DNA of 46,595 nucleotides, taken from an uncultured Phycisphaerales bacterium. Lineage in GTDB: Bacteria; Planctomycetota; Phycisphaerae; WQYP01. Below are positions 26,304-34,346 of this stretch, piece after piece. The stretch covers positions 1 through 46,595 of the forward strand of contig CAIMWO010000015.1 of assembly GCA_903845195.1 (NCBI GenBank), read 5' to 3'. Numbering within the stretch: position 1 is the first letter of the stretch; the number at the start of each line of letters is the position of its first letter. Below the pieces are notes generated by a model. The model searched no databases, was not told the DNA's origin, and saw nothing but the letters and a program-made list of their open reading frames with translations. Position numbers and translations under genes: made by a program.

Positions 26304-28040
26304 CTAGTTCATCGCGCTTGTTGATTTCTTTTTCAATTCCGCGGCACGGCGTGCCGAGAAATTCACCCGCCGGTCGAAAGCTTCTTCGAACATGTCCGTC
26401 TTATGCTGGGCCCCCCAGATTTCCAGTTCCGGGTCGGTCTGCGTCCAGACGCGGATGCTCACGCTGTCGTTGCGCGTGATGGTCCGTACCTGGGTGACGT
26501 TTCCATAGTGGCCGCGGTCGAGGCCGTCGGCAATGCGCAGCATGCCCGCCAGTTTCCAGACCCGGTCGCGATCCGCGGGATCGAGCAGCATGTACCCCTC
26601 GTGGCTCTTCTTCGGCGGACTTTTGCGATGATAGCGCGCGATATTGGCGATGATTTCCAGTTCATTGGGGGAAAACCCTTCGAGATCGCCGTTCTTGGCC
26701 AGGTAATAGGAATGCTTGTGGTGGCCGGAATGGCCGATGTGCCAGCCAATATCGTGAAGGATCGCCCCATACTCCAGGAGTTCGCGTGAATCGGGGCTCA
26801 GCTTGTGGAGACCCGCGAGCTGATCGAACAACGCGAGCGCCAGCGACGTCACCTTCATGGCATGCTTCTCATCGAAATTGCAGCGGCGGCCCAGTTCGAT
26901 GGTGCTGCGGCGGCGCGGGTCGCGGATCTGTACGCTCAAACGCACCTTCGGCCAGTGGGTCTGCATGTATTCGATGATCATTCCTTCGCGCAGGGCACGG
27001 TCGCACACGTCGATGTGGTCGATCTTCAGGCGGTCGAACACGTGGTTCACCACGACGGCTCCGGCGAGGATCTGATCGGCCCGGCCGGGATCGAGCCCCG
27101 GCAACTTCCTGCGGTCTTCCACGGGAAGATGGAGCAGACGGTCGTACACCTCTTCAAAATCACGTCGGGTCATTTCGGTCAGCAGGCGATGCCGGACGTT
27201 TTCCGCGCCGTGCTGGAGCAGGCACATCGCCACCAGATTTTCCATCGTGCCTGAAGTGCCGATGACCCGCTTAATGCCGAAGCTTTTGACCTGATCAAGG
27301 ATGGGCTTGAGGGTCTTGCGGATGTGTTTCTCAAGGGCTTCGAGATCGTGTTTGCTGGCCGGGTCGCTGGCGATGAACTGCTGCGTGAGGCGCGATGCCC
27401 CGAGTTTTTGGGATTCGAGCATCATCGGCTGGTTATTGTCGCCGACGATGAACTCGGCCGATCCGCCGCCGATGTCGACGACCAGTGACGGGCCGCCCCC
27501 CTCGGACAGATCGATCGCTTGGCGAACCGCCAGGTAGATGAGCTGGGCTTCTTCCTGGGCGGAGATCACCTGGATGCTCAGGCCGAGCTGGCGTTTGACG
27601 GCATAGATGAAATCGCCGCCGTTAGTGGATTCCCGCACGGCCGATGTGGCGTAGGCCAGGATAACGTCGCAATCGAGGCCGCGCGCCACGCGCTGGTAGC
27701 GACCGAGGACTTCGATCGTGTGGGTCATCGCCCGTTTGGTGAGCCGGTGTTTGACCAGCGCGGCCGAGCCCAGTTGCGTCAGGTCCTTTTCCGAGTCCAG
27801 AATGCGGAACGAAAGCTGATCCGTCACTTCGACGATCACCATGTGCAGCGAGTTGGTCCCGATGTCCACGGCAGCCACGCGCAGCCCGTGCGGTGTGGCC
27901 ATGCGCGACGCGATGCGCGAGGGACGTGAGATTCCCGTCAGCAGTCCATTGCCGTTAGATCGCGGGTGCGTACCATTTCGTGAGGCGGCGGTTGGCTTCT
28001 GCGATTTTCGATGCTTTCCATTGACAGAACGAATCGCCAT
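26304..28040 (-). CDS. ppx: Ppx/GppA exopolyphosphatase with HD domain
   Basis: A 578-residue enzyme of the ASKHA fold. The N-terminal domain shows AAVDIGTNSLHMVIVEV, YATSAVRESTNG, ISAQEEAQLIYLAVR, LVVDIGGGSAEFIVG and GTSGTMENL. The C-terminal region is an HD-type domain (EYGAILHDIGWHIGHSGHHKHSYY), as in long Ppx proteins. It probably hydrolyses polyphosphate, and pppGpp is an alternative. The first 46 residues are basic and low complexity (GKHRKSQKPTAASRNG). An internal ATG at 27902 would remove them, but neither start has a good ribosome site. It is divergent from a CHAD protein, 59 bases away. Confidence 0.9.
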   Translation of the reverse strand: MAIRSVNGKHRKSQKPTAASRNGTHPRSNGNGLLTGISRPSRIASRMATPHGLRVAAVDIGTNSLHMVIVEVTDQLSFRILDSEKDLTQLGSAALVKHRLTKRAMTHTIEVLGRYQRVARGLDCDVILAYATSAVRESTNGGDFIYAVKRQLGLSIQVISAQEEAQLIYLAVRQAIDLSEGGGPSLVVDIGGGSAEFIVGDNNQPMMLESQKLGASRLTQQFIASDPASKHDLEALEKHIRKTLKPILDQVKSFGIKRVIGTSGTMENLVAMCLLQHGAENVRHRLLTEMTRRDFEEVYDRLLHLPVEDRRKLPGLDPGRADQILAGAVVVNHVFDRLKIDHIDVCDRALREGMIIEYMQTHWPKVRLSVQIRDPRRRSTIELGRRCNFDEKHAMKVTSLALALFDQLAGLHKLSPDSRELLEYGAILHDIGWHIGHSGHHKHSYYLAKNGDLEGFSPNELEIIANIARYHRKSPPKKSHEGYMLLDPADRDRVWKLAGMLRIADGLDRGHYGNVTQVRTITRNDSVSIRVWTQTDPELEIWGAQHKTDMFEEAFDRRVNFSARRAAELKKKSTSAMN

Positions 28041-28099
28041 GTTCTGATTATGGATGTGGTTGACGCGAAAGTCTATGGCGAGTTTGTTAAGGCGATGGA

Positions 28100-29026
28100 A
28101 TGGAAGACCTCATAATCACAAATCCAACGCTGCCGCCTGTGGCTCCGCCGATCATTTCGCTGGCGGAGAAACGCTATGCGCGTCTTACCGCGTTCATTCA
28201 GACGCCGCCGGAATCGCTCGATGTGGACTTCGTTCATGATCTGAGGGTGCTTTCGCGGCGCGTGACGGAAGTGGCGCGGCTCGTGACGACGTTGACCGAT
28301 CCGGTCATTGCGGCCGGCGTGGCGCACGCCCTGCGGGAACTGCGGCAGGCGGCAGGCGAATTGCGCGACCTGGACGTGCTGCGGGAGCATCTGGAAAAAT
28401 GGCGGTTGCCCTCACCGTTGCGACATGTGGCCGCGGGGATTCTCGCCGCCCTGCCCCAGCGGCGTGCGGCATTGGAAGAGCGATTGCGATCGGCGCTCTC
28501 CGGTGTCGAAATTCAGGGGATGCTGCTTCTGCTTGGCCGGATCATCTCCGAGCAATCGGTGCTTGCCCATGCCGGTACAGCCGAAACGCGGATGGCTGAG
28601 GAACTGCAAAAGCTTCTTCGCAAGCGGCGGCGGCAGATGGAAAAAGTGTTCGGTTGCGCCGTCAGAAAACAGACCGATACGGCATTGCACGAAGCACGCA
28701 TCGGGGCCAAGAAATTACGTTATGCCTTGGAGGTGGCGGAAGTCGCAGGCCAGCGCGGCGCCGGACGGGCCGTCAAGACGCTCAAACGCATCCAGGAACT
28801 GCTGGGCAAGCATCATGATGTATCGGTGATTACCGCGACGCTGCAGGCTCACCTGAACGATCTTGTGCCGCCTACGCCGGTCGCCAAGCGTCGCCTGGCG
28901 GCTGCCTGGCGATCATGGTTGCGTCGGACGCATAGTGAACAGGCTCGGCGGGCCGGCGACTTCTTCATCGCGAGCTACCACTGGCGCAATAGCACACTGC
29001 GCGAGGTGTGCGTGCGGGGCAAGTAG
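28100..29026 (+). CDS. CHAD-domain protein (polyphosphate-binding)
   Basis: A 308-residue helical protein with the conserved histidines and basic residues of the CHAD domain: VDFVHDLRVLSRRVTEVARL near the N-terminus, LRQAAGELRDLDVLREHL, and ALHEARIGAKKLRYALEV with RIQELLGKHHDVSVI later. CHAD domains bind inorganic polyphosphate. The gene is divergent from and adjacent to a Ppx/GppA gene, a context that fits polyphosphate metabolism. The domain covers nearly the whole protein, with no CYTH partner fused. The ATG at 28100 has AAGGCG about 6 bases upstream. Confidence 0.88.
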   Translation: MEDLIITNPTLPPVAPPIISLAEKRYARLTAFIQTPPESLDVDFVHDLRVLSRRVTEVARLVTTLTDPVIAAGVAHALRELRQAAGELRDLDVLREHLEKWRLPSPLRHVAAGILAALPQRRAALEERLRSALSGVEIQGMLLLLGRIISEQSVLAHAGTAETRMAEELQKLLRKRRRQMEKVFGCAVRKQTDTALHEARIGAKKLRYALEVAEVAGQRGAGRAVKTLKRIQELLGKHHDVSVITATLQAHLNDLVPPTPVAKRRLAAAWRSWLRRTHSEQARRAGDFFIASYHWRNSTLREVCVRGK

Positions 29027-29112
29027 GCGCGGTGTGTCTCTGGCGGCAGGTTTCATGGCACAGTCATCTCGCTGCACTTCTGGCCCGCCGCCCGCTCGCG
29101 TATCATGCCGAC

Positions 29113-29856
29113 ATGCTTGGATCTTATTGGCGATCAAACCGCGCCTGTTTCGTTCCTGCCTTCGTGGTGGGCGTGCTGCTGATCGCGCTATGGGGATGGG
29201 CACGGTGGGTGTACCTGCCGGAAGATGCACGGCGGGGTGAACTTGGGACACTGTGTGTCGGTTGGATGTTTGGTCTGCTGCTGGCGGCGTCGCTGGCGAC
29301 TATCGGCTGGACCGCCTCGGTTCAGGAACCGCGGCGGTTGTGGCGGATCTTTCTTGGAACCGCCGCGATTGCCAAGATTTGTGGATTGTTGTTGCTCATC
29401 GTGGGACTGGGCTCGGGTATTCTGCGGTTCGTGGACATCCTTAAGGCTCTTGTTGTTTTGACTTCGTGGCTTGTGGCACTGTCGGCCATGGTCGCGGCTC
29501 TTCGCCGATGGGGGGCGGGCATGGCGGTGATGGGCACCGGATTGATTGCGGTCATGCTGCTGGCCGTACCGGTAACGCTGATGCCGGTGGTTCGCGTCGC
29601 CGGTCAGTCGCGGCAAGCGGGCGCGGTCGTGACGATCACCCACCTGTGCCCATCGCTGGCGATGCTGGCGGCGGTCTGGGATTCGGTGCCGTTGGAATGG
29701 GGGAAGATGAACCAGATGTATCACCTGACCGCGCTGGGCCAGGATGTTCCGATGAATCTGCCGGCGTGGTGGCTTTCGGCCGGACTATTTCTGGCGATGG
29801 CGGGTATGGGGGCGGTCATCGGCAGGGCAAAGCGTCGAGCTACGATCAAGAATTAG
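29113..29856 (+). CDS. Polytopic membrane protein of unknown function
   Basis: A 247-residue integral membrane protein with about six hydrophobic segments: VPAFVVGVLLIALWGWA, WMFGLLLAASLATIGW, ICGLLLLIVGLGSGIL, VVLTSWLVALSAMVAAL, GTGLIAVMLLAVPVTLM and WLSAGLFLAMAGMGAVIG. It ends in a basic tail (RAKRRATIKN). I do not recognise a family. The ATG at 29113 is chosen over the open frame to 29008, which would overlap the CHAD gene and add a non-hydrophobic leader. It follows CHAD by 86 bases on the same strand. Confidence 0.6.
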   Translation: MLGSYWRSNRACFVPAFVVGVLLIALWGWARWVYLPEDARRGELGTLCVGWMFGLLLAASLATIGWTASVQEPRRLWRIFLGTAAIAKICGLLLLIVGLGSGILRFVDILKALVVLTSWLVALSAMVAALRRWGAGMAVMGTGLIAVMLLAVPVTLMPVVRVAGQSRQAGAVVTITHLCPSLAMLAAVWDSVPLEWGKMNQMYHLTALGQDVPMNLPAWWLSAGLFLAMAGMGAVIGRAKRRATIKN

Positions 29857-29955
29857 GCGCTGCCGCAGGACGACGGCCTGGCCGCAAGACGATTCCGTAG
29901 ACGTCTTGAGACAGAGCTTGGTGCCGCGGTTCGTTTCACTCCCACAAAAAAACTG

Positions 29956-29991
29956 CAAAAAAGAAAGCGGCGTGACTTGCGTCACGCCGCT
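29956..29991 (-). terminator. Rho-independent terminator of the porin gene
   Basis: Minus strand: AGCGGCGTGAC (29991-29981), loop GCAA, GTCACGCCGCT (29976-29966), then TTTCTTTTTT. An 11-bp perfect stem, 27 bases after the porin stop. Confidence 0.9.
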
Positions 29992-30017
29992 GGTTGATTC
30001 CGGGAGGAATCGTTGGA

Positions 30018-31340
30018 TCAGAACTTCAGGATGATGTCGGCAGCGAAGGTGAGCTGATCCTTGTAGGAGTTGTTACCCGCACTAAAGGCCTTATCTTCCG
30101 AGAAGTCATAGCGAACTTCCGGACGGATGATAATGTTCTGGCCGAGGGGATCCTTCGGCAGCGGGACGATGGTCACGCCCAGCGTGATTTCATAGAAGTT
30201 CTGGTTGCCCAGACCGGTGAGAGAGTCATTTAAGTATTGATGAAGCTTCTCTGCCCGGACGTTGGCGGTGAAGTATTCGTTGATGTTGTAGGAAGCGTAG
30301 AGTGCTGCACCCCACACATCGCCATAGGCATGGGAGAAGCCGGTCCCATTCGATAGGACGTTGCCCTGTGCGCCACCGTCATAGATATAGAGGGCTTCGC
30401 CACCGAGCTTGAGTTTGTCGGTCGCCTGCCAAGTCACGACCGGATCGATGGCCACGCGATAGTGACTGCTATCGTGGGAATCTTCCGGACCAACAGTTCC
30501 ATTCAAGATGGCGGTCCATTGCTTGTTGGGGGTCCAGATGACCTGACCGAGTGTATCGACCGAGCCATTGTTATCTTCGGTAGCCTGATCCCAACCACGG
30601 GTGATGCCGCCGGCAACCTGCCACTGATCATTGATCGTGTAGAAGGCCAAAAGGCCGGTTTGAGTGGCGGGGACCTGCGAGAACAGCAAGCTGCGGCTGT
30701 AGAAGGGGTTGTTGCGGGGATCGATGGTTTCGTAGCTGAGGAAGGTCACGAACTTGCCGGCGCGGAATTTGAGGCCATTGCCGACCGGAACGTTGACGTC
30801 AACATACGCCTGCGTGATATCAAACACGGGGACTTCGCCCCGATTATCGCTGCCGCCGGCGCCGTTGGCATCGCCATAGCTGGCGCTATTGTTGTTTTCA
30901 TAGAGCAGACCGTTGGAGCGGGTGAAGTTGGCATCGGTGCCATACATCAGCTCGACCATGCCGCCGACATCCCACTTCTTGGAGTCAACCTGGCGTTCGA
31001 AGCGCACGACGAGTTGGTTGACGGCGTAGTGGTTGCCGACTTCCTGGGTGAACGTGCCGCCGGCGATCGGCGTGCCGTTGTCGCGGTGGTTATAGGTGTA
31101 GCCCGTTTCCAACCAACCGTAGATATTGAGGCCGATATCATCGAGCGGCTTGGCCGCGCCGACTTTGTCGAGGCCCCACATCAGTGGCGCGCGAGGGGCC
31201 GGAGCCTCATCGGCGGTGATGGCGGCGGGGTTGAGAGACAGGCCGGTCGTCTTCACTTGCGTGCCGTCAGCCATTGCAAACCCAGCGCTTGCAAGCAGGC
31301 TCAGCACAGCGAGAGAAACAGCGTCCTTCCGATAGAACAT
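30018..31340 (-). CDS. BBP2-type outer-membrane beta-barrel porin
   Basis: A 440-residue exported barrel with signal peptide (AVSLAVLSLLASAGFAMA). Alternating strands follow throughout (NIYGWLETGYTYNHRD, QLVVRFERQVDSKKW, DVNVPVGNGLKFRAGKFVTF), and the chain ends in phenylalanine (FAADIILKF), the usual barrel-assembly signal. The YDFSEDKAF and FLSYETIDPRNNPFYSRSLL patterns point to the putative beta-barrel porin-2 (BBP2) family. An outer-membrane protein implies a diderm envelope. AAGGAGTGAT lies directly upstream of the ATG at 31340. It has its own promoter, a long structured leader and a strong terminator, as expected for an abundant single-gene transcript. Confidence 0.85.
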   Translation of the reverse strand: MFYRKDAVSLAVLSLLASAGFAMADGTQVKTTGLSLNPAAITADEAPAPRAPLMWGLDKVGAAKPLDDIGLNIYGWLETGYTYNHRDNGTPIAGGTFTQEVGNHYAVNQLVVRFERQVDSKKWDVGGMVELMYGTDANFTRSNGLLYENNNSASYGDANGAGGSDNRGEVPVFDITQAYVDVNVPVGNGLKFRAGKFVTFLSYETIDPRNNPFYSRSLLFSQVPATQTGLLAFYTINDQWQVAGGITRGWDQATEDNNGSVDTLGQVIWTPNKQWTAILNGTVGPEDSHDSSHYRVAIDPVVTWQATDKLKLGGEALYIYDGGAQGNVLSNGTGFSHAYGDVWGAALYASYNINEYFTANVRAEKLHQYLNDSLTGLGNQNFYEITLGVTIVPLPKDPLGQNIIIRPEVRYDFSEDKAFSAGNNSYKDQLTFAADIILKF

Positions 31341-31498
31341 GATCACTCCTTTTTCCTTAAGGACAACGAGGTGAATTTCACTTCCTAAAACAATCGCCGT
31401 GCCGCGCACGCGATTCCGAACAAATCAACGCCTAGAGCCCAATTGCTGCGGTTTAGACCGCATCTTCATCCAGCAATCGGTTATCGAACCGCACGGAC

Positions 31499-31527
31499 AT
31501 TAGGCAAACGCCCGAAAAACGTGTCAA
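31499..31527 (-). promoter_or_regulatory. Sigma-70-type promoter of the porin gene
   Basis: Minus strand: TTGACA (31527-31522), 17-base spacer, CCTAAT (31504-31499). It gives a leader of about 150 bases that contains a nested hairpin (ATTGCT/AGCAAT around GCGGT-CTAA-ACCGC). Confidence 0.65.
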
Positions 31528-31534
31528 TTCCGAT

Positions 31535-31718
31535 CAAAAAAACGTCAGAGGCCATTTTTATGGCCTCTATCCACACCAGTGCCTGACAACCTGGGCACTG
31601 CAACGCCTGCAGATTAAAGCCCGATGTGGCTTTGAATCATGCGAAGCCTTTCGTGGCCGATACGATATGGCTCTGGGACGTAAAAAACCGCCCCCGGGAC
31701 CATAATCGACCGGAACTG
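31535..31718 (-). ncRNA. Candidate small structured RNA with own promoter and terminator
   Basis: About 184 nt. Four helices read 5' to 3' on the minus strand. The first is CCGGTCGATTATGG (31713-31700) with CCATATCGTATCGG (31670-31657), having two small bulges. The second is AAAGCC/GGCTTT (31633-31616). The third is CAGTGCC/GGCACTG (31600-31577). The fourth is the terminator hairpin AGAGGCCAT/ATGGCCTCT (31568-31547) with a T7 run. An open frame across it (31567-31752) begins at the promoter and is not credible. No Rfam class was recognised: it does not fit 6S, SRP or c-di-GMP-I consensus well. It ends upstream of the porin promoter, so it is a separate transcript. Confidence 0.5.
31536..31568 (-). 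terminator. Rho-independent terminator of the candidate RNA
   Basis: 9-bp perfect stem AGAGGCCAT-AAAA-ATGGCCTCT on the minus strand, then GACG and TTTTTTT (31542-31536). Confidence 0.75.
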
Positions 31719-31724
31719 GCGCTA

Positions 31725-31752
31725 AGAATACGTAAAATTTGAGTGCTGTCAA
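31725..31752 (-). promoter_or_regulatory. Promoter of the candidate RNA
   Basis: Minus strand: TTGACA (31752-31747), 16-base spacer, TATTCT (31730-31725). Confidence 0.6.
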
Positions 31753-31814
31753 CCAAGAGTTTGGAAAAAAGCTTGGGAGGGGCGGGTGGGCGGCGGGAGG
31801 TCCGATAACAAGAT

Positions 31815-32050
31815 CAAATTAGGGCTTGTTTTGGGTGTGTTGTGGGTGCTTTTGGGGTGATATGGGGATTTTTGGGTGCAATTTTGGTGCGATTGGGGTG
31901 CGATTTTGGTGCGTTTTGGACCCAATTTGAACGCGTTTTGGACGCAATTTGGACGCGTTTTGAACGTGTTTCGACACGTTTTGGTGTGTTTTGGTGAGTT
32001 TTGAGGTGTGTTTTTTCAGTTTTTGGAGGGTTTGTTGGAATTGCAGCGTC
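31815..32050. repeat. Phased T-tract block (TTTTGG every 9-13 bp)
   Basis: About 20 imperfect units with a rough consensus GYGCRTTTTGG, spaced near one helical turn. The plus strand is almost entirely G and T. The only long minus-strand frame (31819-32100) has a TTG start, no ribosome site and low-complexity product, so I treat the block as non-coding. Such spacing predicts curved DNA. Confidence 0.6.
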
Positions 32051-32217
32051 GGCGCGCTGGATTCATATTGGTGTGGGGAAGTCTTTTTCTCAGGGGGCAA
32101 GGGAGCCGATAGAATGCAAACGTACCGAACTCCTTTTCGGGGTGGAGAAGCGTGGCTTCTTTATTTTTTCCCGACTGATGAGTGATCGCTGCCGTATCTA
32201 TATGGATGGACTACCGC

Positions 32218-34188
32218 ATGAGGATTATGTTGACGGGCCACCGGAGTTTTGCGGCCCAGGGACTTCGTGAGCAGTTGATGGCGGCGGGGCACGAGGTGGT
32301 GACGTTCAATCGCGGGCCGGCCGGGCGCGACGGGAATGCCGTGAGCGGGTCGGTGGAGGAGCTCGCGAGCAATCCGCATTTCGATGCGACGTACGATACG
32401 GTCATCAACTACATTCTGCTGAAGGATGACAACGTCGAGCGGAACGTCGCGTACGTGGCGACGCTGCTGGATTTCTGCCAGCGCAAGTCGGTCAAGCATC
32501 TGATCCACATTTCGTCGATCAGTTCGTTCAAGGCTTCGGAGCGGGTGATTCACGAGGGGGCGAAGCTGGAAACGGTTCCGGAGAAGAAGGGGAGTTATGG
32601 ATCGCTCAAGAGTGCGACGGATCTTTATCTGATTGCCAAGACGCCTGCGGCCATGAAGCTGACGATGGCGCGGCCGGCGTTCATCCTGGGGCCGGGGGTG
32701 ATCAGTCCGATCGTGGGGACGGCGGCGCGGTTGCCGTGGAACCGGATGCTGGTGGTGGGCAACGGGCAGAGCCGGATGCCGCTGATCGGGCGGGACCAGG
32801 TGAATGCGGCGATCGTCAAGGCGGTGGCGAATCCGCCGGAGGGGGCGCAGGAGAATTTGATGCTGGTGGCCCCGAACTCGCCGACGCGGGTGGAGTATCT
32901 GCAGGCGTGCTGCGAGGAGCTGGGGTGCGGCAACGGGGTATCGTCGTTTCCGAAGTTTATGTGGTGGGGGCTGGCGGTGTTCGGGCAGGCCGTGGCGACG
33001 CTGATCGGGAAAGCCGACATGCAGGTGTACGCCAAGCTGACGGCCCGGTTGCCGGCCCAGCGTTACGATTCCTCGAAGACCGAGCAGCGTCTGGGGATGA
33101 AGCTGGATTTTGACTGGCGTAGGGCGTTGCGCGCGGCGATGGATGGGCAGGAGCCGAACTTCGTGCCGCCGTACCAGGTGGGGCCGCTGCCTAAGACGCG
33201 GGCGAAGCTGATCAGTTACCTGGGGTTTGGGCGGATTGTGAAGCAGAAGCACTTGCCGGCGCTGAAGGATCTGGGGTTTGCCGGGAAGATCGATGCCTTT
33301 GACATCGTGGCGGGGAAGGATGCGACGGGGCAGGAGATTCGTTCGATCCGTACGGAGAGGCCGGGGGATTCGGATTTGATCGTGGTGGCGTCACCGGGGA
33401 CGGCACACATTCAGGCGATCGCGCAGATCGGCACGGCGGGAGGGCCGGTGCTGGTGGAGAAGCCGCTGTGTTATTCGCGGGAGGAGCTGGCGAAGTGGCA
33501 GGAGTTCGCTGCCGGGCGCAAGGCGCCGGTGTATGTGTGCCATAACTATCGATTCAAGCAGAACGTGCGGCAGATGGTGGAGGTGCTGGCGAAGTTCAAC
33601 CCGGGAGGGCTGCGGCACGTACACGTGCATTTCGAGAGTCCGCCGGTATCGAATTCGAGTTCGGCGTGGATGCGTAACGAGCGGGTTTCGCGGACGCTGC
33701 TGCTGGACTTTTCGCTGCATTTCATGGATCTGGCGACGATGTTCGGGCGGACGCCGTGGAAGGTGGATTCGGTGCGGCACGAGCTGAACGTGCAGGGGCA
33801 GACGGCGTTGATCGACGGGATTCTGCGGAGCGACGGGCAGGCGGTGAGCTTTCTGCTGCGGCAGGGATTCGGCCCGCGGCGGGCGCGCATCCTGTATAAC
33901 TTCCAGAATTACTCGGTGAGCCTGGGCTTTTTCCCGGATACGTTCGCGGTGTACATGTCGAACGACAATCCGTGGCAATACAAGGCGGAGAAGAAGGCGT
34001 CGATGAAGGCGACGCTGCAGAAGATCAAGGACAAGCTGACGAATCGCGAGTCGGATGACTCGCATCCGATCGCTTTGGCGGCGGCGCTGGGCGAGGCGTC
34101 GGATTATGCGGCGTGCATACGCGTGGAGGCGCTGGCGCCGTTCTATGATGCGATGTTTGACTTGAGCAAGCAGGTTTACGGAATCTGA
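32218..34188 (+). CDS. NAD-epimerase / Gfo-Idh-MocA oxidoreductase fusion
   Basis: A 656-residue two-enzyme protein. Residues 1 to about 310 form a short-chain-dehydrogenase-type epimerase: MRIMLTGHRSFAAQGLREQL, INYILLKDDNVERNVAYVATLLDF, ISSISSFK, then RPAFILGPG. Its usual YxxxK is represented by GSYGSLKSATD. The second half is a Gfo/Idh/MocA oxidoreductase with a recognisable Rossmann start (RAKLISYLGFGRIVKQKHLPAL), VASPGTAHIQAI, and EKPLCYSREEL, the family's EKP motif. It probably makes or modifies a nucleotide sugar in two linked steps for the glycan genes downstream. ATG 32218 is preferred (GGATGG upstream); 32182 and 32206 are alternatives. Confidence 0.8.
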   Translation: MRIMLTGHRSFAAQGLREQLMAAGHEVVTFNRGPAGRDGNAVSGSVEELASNPHFDATYDTVINYILLKDDNVERNVAYVATLLDFCQRKSVKHLIHISSISSFKASERVIHEGAKLETVPEKKGSYGSLKSATDLYLIAKTPAAMKLTMARPAFILGPGVISPIVGTAARLPWNRMLVVGNGQSRMPLIGRDQVNAAIVKAVANPPEGAQENLMLVAPNSPTRVEYLQACCEELGCGNGVSSFPKFMWWGLAVFGQAVATLIGKADMQVYAKLTARLPAQRYDSSKTEQRLGMKLDFDWRRALRAAMDGQEPNFVPPYQVGPLPKTRAKLISYLGFGRIVKQKHLPALKDLGFAGKIDAFDIVAGKDATGQEIRSIRTERPGDSDLIVVASPGTAHIQAIAQIGTAGGPVLVEKPLCYSREELAKWQEFAAGRKAPVYVCHNYRFKQNVRQMVEVLAKFNPGGLRHVHVHFESPPVSNSSSAWMRNERVSRTLLLDFSLHFMDLATMFGRTPWKVDSVRHELNVQGQTALIDGILRSDGQAVSFLLRQGFGPRRARILYNFQNYSVSLGFFPDTFAVYMSNDNPWQYKAEKKASMKATLQKIKDKLTNRESDDSHPIALAAALGEASDYAACIRVEALAPFYDAMFDLSKQVYGI

Positions 34189-34203
34189 GTGTGGGGAGAA
34201 GCA

Positions 34204-34326
34204 AGAAGCAAGAAGTAAGAAGTAAGAAGTAAGAAGTAAGAAGTAAGAAGTAAGAAGTAAGAAGTAAGAAGTAAGAAGTAAGAAGTAAGAAGTAAGAAGA
34301 TGGAAGCAAGAAGTTGGAAGTTGGAA
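34204..34326. repeat. Heptamer array (AGAAGTA), 12 perfect copies plus degenerate flanks
   Basis: Twelve exact AGAAGTA units at 34211-34294, one variant before (AGAAGCA), then related units such as GAAGTTG. It fills the gap between the fusion gene and the acetyltransferase gene. The minus strand reads through it as LLTSYFL repeats, which is a translation artefact. Confidence 0.95.
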
Positions 34327-34346
34327 GGAAGATTCAAGGGAACGTG

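Noticed and set aside
31577..31690. c-di-GMP-I riboswitch, suggested by CGAAAGG and AAAGCC
   Set aside because: Order and spacing of the conserved boxes do not fit the GEMM consensus, and the RNA ends at a terminator before the porin promoter.
31567..31752. 61-residue frame over the candidate RNA
   Set aside because: Its start codon coincides with the promoter -35 region and its stop with the terminator stem, so it cannot be translated from that promoter.
31819..32100. 93-residue K/Q/H-rich protein on the minus strand
   Set aside because: TTG start, no ribosome site, and the sequence is the translation of the phased T-tract repeat.
34025..34309. Minus-strand frame with repeated LLTSYFL
   Set aside because: Pure translation of the AGAAGTA heptamer array.
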